From assembly GCA_902765655.1 (NCBI GenBank), contig CACXAK010000016.1:1-19833 (forward strand): a stretch of DNA of 19,833 nucleotides, given 5' to 3'. The notes under the pieces are model-generated. The model was not told the origin of the DNA. It ran no database searches and was given only the letters and a program-made list of their open reading frames with translations. Position numbers and translations under genes: made by a program. Shown here piece after piece: positions 6,701 through 13,631 of this stretch (its first letter is position 1; each line of letters opens with the position of its first letter). This stretch comes from an uncultured bacterium (GTDB lineage Bacteria; Cyanobacteriota; Vampirovibrionia; Gastranaerophilales; Gastranaerophilaceae).

Positions 6701-7111
6701 GAACGGAATTTCTCCGTCATCCATCAAAACTTCCGTTTCGGAAGCTCCTGATGGTTCCATATCGCCAAAGCTCAGTATGTCGCCTTCTTCGTGTACTTCT
6801 GATGATGACGAACCTCCGCCCATCAATTCGATTGATGATGCTTCAATTTCAAAAACTTTCTTTTCTGTTCCGTCATCAAGTTTGCTTACCCCTGTTTGAA
6901 GTCTTCCGCCAACCAAAACTTTTTGATTTTTTGAAAGAGTATCAATTACATCAGAAAGCGCTTGTCTTTTTGATATTACTCTGACTAATGTTTCTTCTCC
7001 GCCTTCGCCGATATTCATAACAAAAGAAGATACTGCAACATTATTCTGCGTATATCCTGTTTTTGGTTCTCTGTATACTATGCCTGTTACGGCTGCTTTT
7101 GCTAAAGTCAT
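6698..7111 (-). CDS. ssb: Single-stranded DNA-binding protein
   Basis: SSB coats single-stranded DNA during replication, repair and recombination. The 137-residue product has one OB-fold domain (about residues 1-100; AAVTGIVYREPKTGYTQNNVAVSSFVMNI at the start, VLVGGRLQTGV mid-domain). A Ser/Gly/Glu-rich linker follows, then the acidic tip MDDGEIPF, the classical C-terminal peptide that recruits partner proteins. The N-terminus, TLAKAAVTG, differs from the commoner NKVILIG form. It sits between rpsF and rpsR in the standard bacterial order; the stop codon lies in a direct-repeat copy. Confidence 0.95.
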   Translation of the reverse strand: MTLAKAAVTGIVYREPKTGYTQNNVAVSSFVMNIGEGGEETLVRVISKRQALSDVIDTLSKNQKVLVGGRLQTGVSKLDDGTEKKVFEIEASSIELMGGGSSSSEVHEEGDILSFGDMEPSGASETEVLMDDGEIPF

Positions 7112-7142
7112 ATATACTTCCTTTATCTGTCGGGAATGTTTA

Positions 7143-7442
7143 TTATACAGAAGCTTTTTCTGAAACTTCCATAAACATTGTTCTTAAAATGTTATCATTC
7201 AATCTTAATTGTCTTTTAAATTCTGCAACTTTATCAGCAGGTAATGAAAGTATTGTTGTTGCAAAATATCCGTCTCTGAAATTCTGGATATCATAAGCCA
7301 ATTTTTTTCTTCCTGCTTTATCAACAGATTCAACGCTTCCGCCAAAATCAGTAATTACTGAATTAATTTTTTCAATAATTTTTTCAACTTCTTCAGTATC
7401 AAGATTCGGCTTGAATACGCTCATTAATTCGTATTTTCTCAT
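7143..7442 (-). CDS. rpsF: 30S ribosomal protein S6
   Basis: S6 is a small-subunit platform protein that pairs with S18. The 99-residue product starts MRKYELMSVFKPNLD and contains GRKKLAYDIQNFRDGYF, the conserved S6 core, with a normal length and no glutamate tail. The ATG at 7442 follows AAAGGAG (7452-7458). It is first in rpsF-ssb-rpsR, diverging from mlaE. In several bacteria the S6:S18 complex represses its own mRNA leader; the predicted 35-base leader here is too short to identify that structure. Confidence 0.97.
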   Translation of the reverse strand: MRKYELMSVFKPNLDTEEVEKIIEKINSVITDFGGSVESVDKAGRKKLAYDIQNFRDGYFATTILSLPADKVAEFKRQLRLNDNILRTMFMEVSEKASV

Positions 7443-7483
7443 TTTAAATTTCTCCTTTTACTATTTATATTGTGTGTGTTTAA

Positions 7484-7511
7484 ATCTTATCATGAAAAAA
7501 TTTTTAATCAA
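7484..7511 (-). promoter_or_regulatory. Candidate rpsF operon promoter
   Basis: On the minus strand TTGATT (7506-7511), a 16-base spacer and TAAGAT (7484-7489) with TGA before it form an extended -10 promoter. The predicted start is near 7477, leaving a 35-base leader. Confidence 0.45.
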
Positions 7512-7532
7512 CTACATTATATTTTTACTTAA

Positions 7533-7569
7533 TTGATTCATTGCACATATCTATGGTATAATCATTTTA
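7533..7569 (+). promoter_or_regulatory. Promoter of mlaE giving an apparently leaderless transcript
   Basis: TTGATT (7533-7538), an 18-base spacer and a perfect TATAAT (7557-7562) preceded by TGG. Six bases (CATTTT) separate the -10 box from ATG 7569-7571, so the predicted +1 is the A of the start codon. No Shine-Dalgarno sequence precedes the ATG. Confidence 0.7.
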
Positions 7570-8378
7570 TGTTAACATTTGCACAGTATTTCAGAAGATC
7601 CGCAACATACAAAGTTTTTTCGACTTTAGTCGCTGATTTTGAGGTATTTACTTCTACAATCGGTCAGATTGCTCAGATGGGTATCAGGATGTGTAAACGT
7701 ATTCTGGTCGACGGGGTTCAGTTTAAAGAATTATCTGCTCAATGTGAAAGATTCGGGATAAGTTCTTTGCCGATTACTCTTTCAATTGTGGGTATGACTT
7801 CGATTATTGTTTCTTCTCAGGTTGCAAATGAGATGGTAAAGCAAGGTGGTTCCGGTTTAATCGGGATGTTAATGACCATTTTGACTGTCAGGGAAGTTGG
7901 TGTAATTATGTCAGGTTTTGCGATTACATCTATGATTGGTTCTTCTTTGGCATCTGAACTTGCTACAATGCGTGTAACAGAACAGGTAGATGCAATTGAT
8001 GTTCTTGGAGTTGATTCTGTCGGATATTTATTTACTCCGAGGGTATTGTCAGGAATTTTAATGATGCCTGTTATAGTCATAATAGCTTCCGTATTCGGGA
8101 TTATTCTTGGCGGTGTTGCATCAAATATATTCTCAGGTCTTTCATACAGAGCATATTTTACATCAGTTTGGCTCGGTTTGTTTATGAAAGATTTGTGGGT
8201 TTGTTTAGCCAAAGCCGCTGTTTTTGGCGGAACAATAGCCCTAATCAGTTGTACCTGCGGGTATTTTGCAAAAGGCGGAGCAAAAGGTGTAGGGCTTGCA
8301 ACAACTAAAGCCGTTGTATGGTCATTTATCTCAATTGTTATTTGGGATATGATTTTTGCAATGTTATTTTTCTTTTAA
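7569..8378 (+). CDS. mlaE: MlaE/TGD1-family lipid ABC transporter permease
   Basis: MlaE permeases form the membrane core of MCE-type ABC systems that move phospholipids between membranes; the plastid relative is TGD1. The 269-residue product has the family signatures: GSSLASELATMRVTEQVDAIDVLGVDSVGYLFTPRVLSG in the middle, several hydrophobic helices, and CGYFAKGGAKGVGLATTKAVVWS near the end. The frame is open back to a TTG at 7533, but that TTG is the -35 box, so ATG 7569 is chosen. The ATPase gene follows after 14 bases. No MCE-domain (MlaD-like) gene is present in the window. Confidence 0.93.
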   Translation: MLTFAQYFRRSATYKVFSTLVADFEVFTSTIGQIAQMGIRMCKRILVDGVQFKELSAQCERFGISSLPITLSIVGMTSIIVSSQVANEMVKQGGSGLIGMLMTILTVREVGVIMSGFAITSMIGSSLASELATMRVTEQVDAIDVLGVDSVGYLFTPRVLSGILMMPVIVIIASVFGIILGGVASNIFSGLSYRAYFTSVWLGLFMKDLWVCLAKAAVFGGTIALISCTCGYFAKGGAKGVGLATTKAVVWSFISIVIWDMIFAMLFFF

Positions 8379-8392
8379 TAAAGGACAAAAAA

Positions 8393-9112
8393 ATGAGTAT
8401 TGAAGTAAAAAATTTAATAAAAAGTTTTGAAGATAAAGTCGTAATAAATGATATTTCATTTAAGGTTAATGACGGTGAAGTTCTTGCGATTGTCGGGTTC
8501 TCCGGTTCAGGTAAAAGTACGGTTTTGAAACTTATTTCAGGGCTTATTCCTTACGATAACGGCGAAATTATTACTTCAGAGGGCGATATTGCAATGGTAT
8601 TTCAGTATTCTGCTCTTTTTGATTCTCTGAATGTTTTTGAAAATATTTCATTTGCACTGAGAGAAAGAAAAGATTTGAGAAAACTTTATACAGAAGAAGA
8701 ATTACACGAAATAGTTGCCCAAAAGCTTGAACTTGTCGGCTTGCAGGGAATTGAAAACAAATATCCGTCTGAACTGTCAGGCGGTATGCAAAAACGTGTC
8801 AGCTTTGCAAGAGCAATTGTAACAAAGCCGAATACTATTCTTTATGATGAACCGACCGCCGGTTTGGATCCTATGTCATCAACTTTGATTGAAGATTATA
8901 TTGTAAGTTTGAAGCACGAAATTAATGCTGCATCAATCGTCGTTACTCACCAGATGTCAACGATTACAAGGACTGCTGACAGAGTAATTATGCTTTATGA
9001 TGGTAAAATTGTATTCGAAGGAACACCTGAAGAATTGCTAAGACAGGATAATCCTTATACAAAACAATTTGTTACTGCCTCACTGGAAGGTCCTATGAAA
9101 ATGAAAGCATAG
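8393..9112 (+). CDS. mlaF: MlaF-type lipid transport ABC ATPase
   Basis: This cytoplasmic ATPase powers the MlaE permease. The 239-residue product carries all ABC motifs: Walker A GFSGSGKST (35-43), Q-loop glutamine Q71, signature LSGGMQ (128-133), Walker B TILYDEP with catalytic E153, D-loop AGLDP, and switch histidine H186. The ATG at 8393 has AAAGGA at 8380-8385, so the 25-residue upstream extension is not used. The stretch VVTHQMSTITRTADRVIMLYDGKIVFEGTPEEL is typical of the Mla/TGD3 branch. It is co-transcribed with mlaE and ends 16 bases from a convergent gene with no clear terminator between. Confidence 0.94.
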   Translation: MSIEVKNLIKSFEDKVVINDISFKVNDGEVLAIVGFSGSGKSTVLKLISGLIPYDNGEIITSEGDIAMVFQYSALFDSLNVFENISFALRERKDLRKLYTEEELHEIVAQKLELVGLQGIENKYPSELSGGMQKRVSFARAIVTKPNTILYDEPTAGLDPMSSTLIEDYIVSLKHEINAASIVVTHQMSTITRTADRVIMLYDGKIVFEGTPEELLRQDNPYTKQFVTASLEGPMKMKA

Positions 9113-9128
9113 AATTATGCCGTACTCC

Positions 9129-9968
9129 TTAATTTATAAATGCATCCTGAGTTAATTTTATTTCATACAAAGCCCCCGAAGGTATTGAAATATTTTTACC
9201 TTTTTGAGTAAGTCCCGTAACAGGGGAAGTGACTGTACATACAGCAGAACCTAGCCAACCCGTTATGGTCGGAATTGGTGATAGAATTGTGCCGACAGGA
9301 TTCGAGGACATTTTGGTCGAAAGATTTCTTGCTTTTTTGTAGAAATTTATGCCCTGTGTAATTTTGTTATCAACTCCCTGCAAATACTGTCTTGCACCTT
9401 TAATATTGTTAAAAAATATATTTTTTGAATTTGCTTTTGTTATCTTTCCTTCAACTGCAATTGTCTTACCGTTTAGAGTCATACTTGTAATTTTTATCTT
9501 AATTAAGCCGCCGTTACCTGTAATCTGTCCTCCGTGTGATGCGGATATAACTCCTTTAAATTGTGTGCCGGCAGGAATAACTATGTTTTTATATACCGGT
9601 TCGGTTGAAGTAAAGGTTAATAGTGAGTTTACGCCGGACCAGCTTGAAATGCTTGCGTTTGATTTTACAGTGAATTTTGTTCCGGAAGGTATTTTCGTTC
9701 CTGTCTTAGGCGTAACAATATTTGATATTGTATTGGAAATTTTTGTAACTGTTGGAGTAGAATTATCAAAAACAGGAGTATTTTTAGGCGGTTTTTTATT
9801 TGATATTTGTTTTGTTGCCTGATTATTTTGATTTACTTTCATGTCTTTATTCAGTTTATTGGCATCATATTTTTGCTCAATTTCACTGTTAACTGAAGTG
9901 TCTAAATTGTATGAATACACAGGAATACATAAAGAACATAATAATATAACTAATATAAATCTATACAT
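9129..9968 (-). CDS. Secreted protein with three IP[SA]G motifs, unknown function
   Basis: A 279-residue protein with a signal peptide (MYRFILVILLCSLCIPVYS, cleavage about residue 19). A polar Asn/Lys/Thr-rich linker follows to about residue 80, then a likely beta-rich region. Three similar segments recur: KIPSGTKFTVK (92-102), VIPAGTQFKGV (130-140) and SIPSGALYEIKL (261-272). The middle part, with a glycine-rich GGQITGNGGLIKIKITSMTLNGKTI, resembles beta-barrel domains of the VirB10/TrbI type and envelope proteins with PAGT..EVRL strands; this is resemblance only. Its start overlaps the stop of the membrane-protein gene by 8 bases, so it is the last gene of the gltD-like operon. An envelope or surface role is inferred. 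Confidence 0.75.
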   Translation of the reverse strand: MYRFILVILLCSLCIPVYSYNLDTSVNSEIEQKYDANKLNKDMKVNQNNQATKQISNKKPPKNTPVFDNSTPTVTKISNTISNIVTPKTGTKIPSGTKFTVKSNASISSWSGVNSLLTFTSTEPVYKNIVIPAGTQFKGVISASHGGQITGNGGLIKIKITSMTLNGKTIAVEGKITKANSKNIFFNNIKGARQYLQGVDNKITQGINFYKKARNLSTKMSSNPVGTILSPIPTITGWLGSAVCTVTSPVTGLTQKGKNISIPSGALYEIKLTQDAFIN

Positions 9969-10341
9969 TTTTGATAATTTTACCCTGACACAATATCAAT
10001 ACAAGATAAATTATAAGTGCAAGAGGGGCAAAACTAATCATACCGATAACCGAGATTATAAAAATAAATATATTTATTATAATTGCATTATTTTTTTCGC
10101 CTGTGATATCCCAAAGCCGTTTTGCACTTTGTACAAAATATAGATAAAGTAATGGTAATTCAACGATAATAGCAAAAGCAAGCGGAAACCAGATAATTGA
10201 TTTTAAACCTAAAATGTTACTTGTTGCATATACAAATATAAGAGCAAAGATTAATTGCAGAATTGCTATCAAAATTGTATATTTAAAAAACTCTAATCGT
10301 CCTGACGGATTGTTTATTTTTAATAAGTTTTCAAATTGCAT
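9961..10341 (-). CDS. DUF805-like small membrane protein
   Basis: A 126-residue protein with about four hydrophobic helices (roughly 20-41, 49-70, 84-101 and 104-121). The start INNPSGRLEFFKYTIL and the middle SAKRLWDITG follow the DUF805 pattern (GR...RFEYW near the start, RLHD-like before helix 3), though the match is diverged. The function of DUF805 proteins is not established. It lies 17 bases after the gltD-like gene, with AGG upstream as a weak ribosome site, and overlaps the next gene by 8 bases, indicating translational coupling. Confidence 0.65.
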   Translation of the reverse strand: MQFENLLKINNPSGRLEFFKYTILIAILQLIFALIFVYATSNILGLKSIIWFPLAFAIIVELPLLYLYFVQSAKRLWDITGEKNNAIIINIFIFIISVIGMISFAPLALIIYLVLILCQGKIIKNV

Positions 10342-10358
10342 TAATTCTCAGAACCTCA

Positions 10359-11732
10359 TTATTTTGCAAGCATTTCGTTAATTGCTTTTGCAGCTTTTTT
10401 GCCTGCGCCCATTGCATTAATTGCGTTTGATTCTCCGACAGGAGCAACATCTCCGCCTGCATAGACGCAAGGAATACTGGTTGAGCGAGTATCAGAATCA
10501 ACTACGATGTAACCTTTTCTGTCTGTTTCTATGTTTAATCCGTCATATTCTGCAGAACGCTGAATAATAGGATTCGGGTCCGTACCGAGAGCAACAATTA
10601 CCGTATCAACATCTTCAACTACAAATTCTCCCGTTCCGACAGGTCTGCACCTGCCTGATTCATCCGGCTCACCCAAAATCATTTTTTCAAATTTCATTCC
10701 GTCAACATATCCGTCTTTTTCTAAAATTTCGACAGGTGCGTGTAAAAATTTAAAAATGATTCCTTCTTCTTTTGCGTGACGAATTTCTTCAAGACGTGCA
10801 GGTAGTTCTTTTTCTGTTCTGCGGTACATAATGGAAACTTCTTCAAAACCGACACGGACAGCTGTTCGTGCAGCATCCATTGCAACATTCCCGCCTCCGA
10901 TTATTGCTGCTTTTTTACCTATACGCAACGGAGTTGGTGAATCACTTCTTCCTGCGCCCATAAGATTTACTCTTGTCAGAAATTCGTTTGCAGAATAAAC
11001 TCCGTTTAAGTTTTCACCTTTTATATGCATCATTTTAGGGAATCCTGCTCCGGAGCAAATAAATATTGCATCAAATCCGTCATCTTTCAACTGTTTTAGC
11101 GTAATTGATTTCCCTACAATCACATTTGTTTTAAATTCTACCCCCATTTTTTTAAGATTATCAATTTCTCTGTCTAAGAATGTTCTTGGTAATCTGAAAG
11201 GAGGGATACCGTATCTTAAAACTCCGCCTAATTTGTGTAAAGCTTCAAATACAACAACTTCGTGTCCTGCTTTTCTGAGGTCTGCGGCTGCTGTTATTCC
11301 TGCGCAACCTGAGCCGACAACTGCAACTTTTTTACCGCTTGGAATAATATCTGTTTGAGAAGCTTTTGTATTATCTCCGACATATCTTTCCAGCGCTCCG
11401 ATAGCAACGCTTTCGCCTTTAATCCCCAAAACGCAGTTCCCTTCGCATTGTCTTTCCTGAGGGCAAACTCTGCCGCAAACTGACGGAAGCATACTTGTTT
11501 GTCTGATAATATCTCCGGCTTTATTTAAATCATCATTTTTTATTGCCTCTATAAAATCAGGAATCTGAATATTAACAGGGCAGCCCTGAACACATCTTGG
11601 ATTTTTGCAATGCAGACATCTTGATGCTTCAAGTTTTACCTGCTCAGGAGTTAAATTACTCTCTACCGCATCAAAATTTGAACGACGCGCAATCTTATCC
11701 TGCTCTTTTACTCTTTGTCTGTCAACTGCCAT
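10359..11732 (-). CDS. gltD: GltD/NfnL-type NADPH-dependent flavoprotein (glutamate synthase small-subunit family)
   Basis: The family transfers electrons between NADPH and a partner through FAD and two 4Fe-4S clusters. The 457-residue product has N-terminal cysteines C39, C42, C47, C51 and C86, C90, C96, C100. It then has an FAD loop VVGSGCAGITAAADLRKAGH (139-158), an NADPH loop IIGGGNVAMDAARTAVRVG in the second half, and a C-terminal FAD contact YAGGDVAPVGESNAINAMGAGKKAA. The length matches the free-standing GltA/SudA/NfnL type. No glutamate synthase large subunit or NfnS gene is adjacent, so the physiological partner is unknown. AAAGGG precedes the ATG. Confidence 0.88.
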   Translation of the reverse strand: MAVDRQRVKEQDKIARRSNFDAVESNLTPEQVKLEASRCLHCKNPRCVQGCPVNIQIPDFIEAIKNDDLNKAGDIIRQTSMLPSVCGRVCPQERQCEGNCVLGIKGESVAIGALERYVGDNTKASQTDIIPSGKKVAVVGSGCAGITAAADLRKAGHEVVVFEALHKLGGVLRYGIPPFRLPRTFLDREIDNLKKMGVEFKTNVIVGKSITLKQLKDDGFDAIFICSGAGFPKMMHIKGENLNGVYSANEFLTRVNLMGAGRSDSPTPLRIGKKAAIIGGGNVAMDAARTAVRVGFEEVSIMYRRTEKELPARLEEIRHAKEEGIIFKFLHAPVEILEKDGYVDGMKFEKMILGEPDESGRCRPVGTGEFVVEDVDTVIVALGTDPNPIIQRSAEYDGLNIETDRKGYIVVDSDTRSTSIPCVYAGGDVAPVGESNAINAMGAGKKAAKAINEMLAK

Positions 11733-11759
11733 ATTACTATCCCTTTCTTAATTACTAAT

Positions 11760-11788
11760 ATTTTAGTTTAAACCAAAATTATGTGCAA
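11760..11788 (-). promoter_or_regulatory. Promoter of the gltD-like operon
   Basis: On the minus strand TTGCAC (11783-11788), a 17-base spacer and TAAAAT (11760-11765) predict a start near 11753 and a leader of about 20 bases carrying the AAAGGG ribosome site. Confidence 0.6.
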
Positions 11789-11838
11789 GAGGCAATATCG
11801 GGGTTGTTTTTTATAGGAACATGTTGCAAAAGATATTT

Positions 11839-12576
11839 CTATTTTGCAATATAAAACAGTAAATTTATCAAAAAATCTGCAACAAGCATATAAATTGTTG
11901 ATAAAATTGCCGCTCTTGTAGTTGAAGTTCCGACTTCTTTGGCTCCACCTTTTGTTTCATAACCTTTTGATGCACAAACAAGTGAAATAAGTCCTCCAAA
12001 TATGCATGCTTTTAAAAGACTTACATAAATGTCTTTTGTTGACATCCATGCCCAAACAGAATGCCAATATCTTGCGGGATGGAGTCCAATGGTTCCGTTT
12101 GCAACTGCCATTCCGCCGGCAATCCCTATAAATTCCGCAATCAAAACAACCATAGGTACTGTAATCGCAGCTCCGATAATTCTTGGAGTAAAATAATATC
12201 CGATAGGGTCTATTTTTAATGTTTTTATTGCATCAACCTGTGAAGTTACCTGCATATTTGCAATTTCTGCTGATATTGCTGTTCCTGCTCTTGCTCCGAT
12301 TGCCAAAGCTACAAAACCCGGGGCAATTTCTCTTATCATAACAATTGCGATTGTTCCGCCAATGTATGCTTCTGCTCCGGTCATCAAAAATTCTTTTGAA
12401 ACCTGAATGGTAATAACCGCAGCAGCAATAAATGCGATTACAAGTGATATAGGCAAAGAATCATAACTAATGGCTGCTGCTTGTGAGATAACCGTTTTTA
12501 GTCTTTGATTTCCGCCAAACAAATACTTTATACAAATTATTAAATTTTGAACACAAACACCTAAAAATCTAATCAT
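11839..12576 (-). CDS. mlaE: Second MlaE/TGD1-family lipid ABC transporter permease
   Basis: The 245-residue product is a diverged paralogue of the permease at 7569. It has ALAIGARAGTAISAEIANMQVTSQVDAIKTLKIDPIGYYFTPRIIGA in the middle and CASKGYETKGGAKEVGTSTTRAAILS near the end, with hydrophobic helices between. The frame is open to a TTG at 12621, but that extension translates a terminator repeat, so ATG 12576 (MIRFLGVCVQ) is chosen. The predicted transcript starts two bases before this ATG and no ribosome site is seen. No ATPase or MCE gene is adjacent; it may share the MlaF at 8393 or use one elsewhere. It lies downstream of ycf23 on the same strand. Confidence 0.9.
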   Translation of the reverse strand: MIRFLGVCVQNLIICIKYLFGGNQRLKTVISQAAAISYDSLPISLVIAFIAAAVITIQVSKEFLMTGAEAYIGGTIAIVMIREIAPGFVALAIGARAGTAISAEIANMQVTSQVDAIKTLKIDPIGYYFTPRIIGAAITVPMVVLIAEFIGIAGGMAVANGTIGLHPARYWHSVWAWMSTKDIYVSLLKACIFGGLISLVCASKGYETKGGAKEVGTSTTRAAILSTIYMLVADFLINLLFYIAK

Positions 12577-12584
12577 TTGAAATA

Positions 12585-12613
12585 AATATACCACAAAAAA
12601 AGTCGTCTGACAA
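12585..12613 (-). promoter_or_regulatory. Promoter of the second mlaE, -35 box inside the terminator repeat
   Basis: On the minus strand TTGTCA (12608-12613, one mismatch to consensus), a 17-base spacer and TATATT (12585-12590) preceded by TGG. The predicted +1 is 12578, two bases before ATG 12576. The -35 box lies in the loop of the terminator hairpin. Confidence 0.65.
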
Positions 12614-12669
12614 ACTGCCAAACGACTTTACCACAAAAAAAGTCGTCTGACAAACTGCCAAACGACTTT
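12590..12669. repeat. Perfect tandem duplication of a 40-bp terminator-containing unit
   Basis: Bases 12590-12629 and 12630-12669 are identical 40-base units. Each contains AAAGTCGT and ACGACTTT as an 8-bp stem with a 15-base loop, and a TTGTCA box on the minus strand. Confidence 0.97.
12595..12669 (-). terminator. Tandem Rho-independent terminators after ycf23
   Basis: On the minus strand each 40-base unit reads AAAGTCGT, loop, ACGACTTT and then four more T, a proper terminator. The first lies 17 bases past the ycf23 stop codon (12686) and the second 40 bases later, so ycf23 is insulated twice from mlaE. Confidence 0.8.
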
Positions 12670-12685
12670 TAAAAAACTTATAAAA

Positions 12686-13444
12686 CTATACCAATTCAGG
12701 AACTTTTACAGAATTTCTGTTAGCAATTTCAACCAAAGCTGAAATTGTAGCCATCATTGAAAGTTCTGAAGATAATTTATTAACACAAGAACCGCATCCG
12801 ATAGCACTTGCACCTGCTGCAAAAGCAAACGGTGCAGTTGTAGGATTGATGCCTGTTGCTGTCATTACAGGGGTTTCAACGTTTCTGCAAAGTTCAATTG
12901 TATTTGAAATAGTTAATTCTGCTCTGTCCATCAATGCTCTTGCACCTGTCATTTCAGCGTGAGCATGGTAATGTCCTTCAGTCTGAATCAAATCAATACC
13001 CATTTCTTCAAGGTGATGAGCAAGTTCAATTTGTTCGGCTGTAGAAATTTCACCGGGGATTGTAACACAGAAAAATACATCACTGTCACCGATTAAAGAT
13101 TTTGTTTCTTTAACGATGTTTAAAACTTCTTCAGCACTGAATGAACGACCTTCTTTGTATAATGTATCAAAGTTACCTACTTCCAAACCGTCTGCTCCGA
13201 GTTCAACCGCTCTTGCAAGTTCTGACGGAACAACAGATGATACAAAAATAGGCATATCCGTCATTGAACGGATTTCTCTGACTATATCTTCTCTTGCACA
13301 GATATCAACTGCACTTGCACCTGATTTTTCTGCGGAAGTTACTACTTTTTTAATGTTTTCAATATCAAAATTATCAATCCCTGCGATAATTTTTACTGCT
13401 CTTTTTTCTTCTAAATGATGTTTGAATAAATCAATTCTTGACAT
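12686..13444 (-). CDS. ycf23: Ycf23/DUF561 family protein
   Basis: The 252-residue product has the length and sequence of Ycf23, a TIM-barrel-like family known from cyanobacteria and red-lineage plastids and without a settled biochemical role. Recognisable stretches are AVKIIAGIDNFDIENIKKVV near the start, SGASAVDICAREDIVREIR, MPIFVSSVVPSELARAVELGADGLEVGNFD, LIQTEGHYHAHA and the end part PVMTATGINPTTAPFAFAAGASAIGCGSCVNKL. It resembles (beta/alpha)8 phosphate-binding barrels. ATG at 13444 follows AAAGGAG (13451-13457). A leader of about 70 bases carries a dispersed repeat; two terminators follow the gene. It is the strongest hint of a cyanobacterial relative here. Confidence 0.9.
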   Translation of the reverse strand: MSRIDLFKHHLEEKRAVKIIAGIDNFDIENIKKVVTSAEKSGASAVDICAREDIVREIRSMTDMPIFVSSVVPSELARAVELGADGLEVGNFDTLYKEGRSFSAEEVLNIVKETKSLIGDSDVFFCVTIPGEISTAEQIELAHHLEEMGIDLIQTEGHYHAHAEMTGARALMDRAELTISNTIELCRNVETPVMTATGINPTTAPFAFAAGASAIGCGSCVNKLSSELSMMATISALVEIANRNSVKVPELV

Positions 13445-13466
13445 AATTTTCTCCTTTTATATTTTT

Positions 13467-13493
13467 ATGTTGTGCAAGTATGCCCAACCTACA
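13467..13493 (-). repeat. Dispersed palindromic repeat, copy in the ycf23 leader
   Basis: It shares AAGTATGCCCAACCTAC (13476-13492) exactly with the rpsR leader copy. It lies between the predicted ycf23 transcription start and its ribosome site, in the same orientation relative to the gene as in rpsR. Confidence 0.7.
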
Positions 13494-13520
13494 TCTTCTT
13501 TCTTTTCAACTCTCAAGGCA

Positions 13521-13549
13521 ATTATACATTATTATTTTAATATTTGCAA
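13521..13549 (-). promoter_or_regulatory. Promoter of ycf23
   Basis: On the minus strand TTGCAA (13544-13549), a 17-base spacer and a perfect TATAAT (13521-13526). The predicted start is near 13514, giving a 70-base leader. Confidence 0.65.
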
Positions 13550-13631
13550 GAACACAACCTGTTTAAAACAAAAAGAGAATGGTTTTGTCACAATTAAAAA
13601 TAATAATTATTTGTAAATTAAATGAGGTAAA

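Noticed and set aside
6413..6984. Long plus-strand frames across rpsR and ssb (81 and 181 codons)
   Set aside because: They are antisense to two certain genes and run through the inserted repeats; no ribosome site and no family resemblance.
8318..8392. 25-residue N-terminal extension of MlaF
   Set aside because: It overlaps the end of mlaE; ATG 8393 has a good ribosome site and matches the normal ABC start.
9841..10143. 100-codon plus-strand frame antisense to the secreted and DUF805-like genes
   Set aside because: Covers the overlap of two coherent minus-strand genes with a signal peptide and membrane helices; composition is AT-random.
11824..11849. Hairpin TTGCAAAA/TTTTGCAA at the end of the second mlaE as a terminator
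   Set aside because: The stem overlaps the stop codon and is not followed directly by a T run on the minus strand, so it does not qualify as a clear terminator.
12577..12621. 15-residue N-terminal extension of the second MlaE from a TTG start
   Set aside because: The extension translates the terminator hairpin and overlaps the promoter -10 and -35 boxes; ATG 12576 fits the predicted transcript.
12590..12669. Possible CRISPR array at the 40-bp repeat
   Set aside because: Only two immediately adjacent identical units with no spacers; each is a terminator hairpin.
13422..13616. 64-codon plus-strand frame over the ycf23 leader
   Set aside because: Starts antisense inside ycf23, crosses the promoter and the dispersed repeat, and has no ribosome site.
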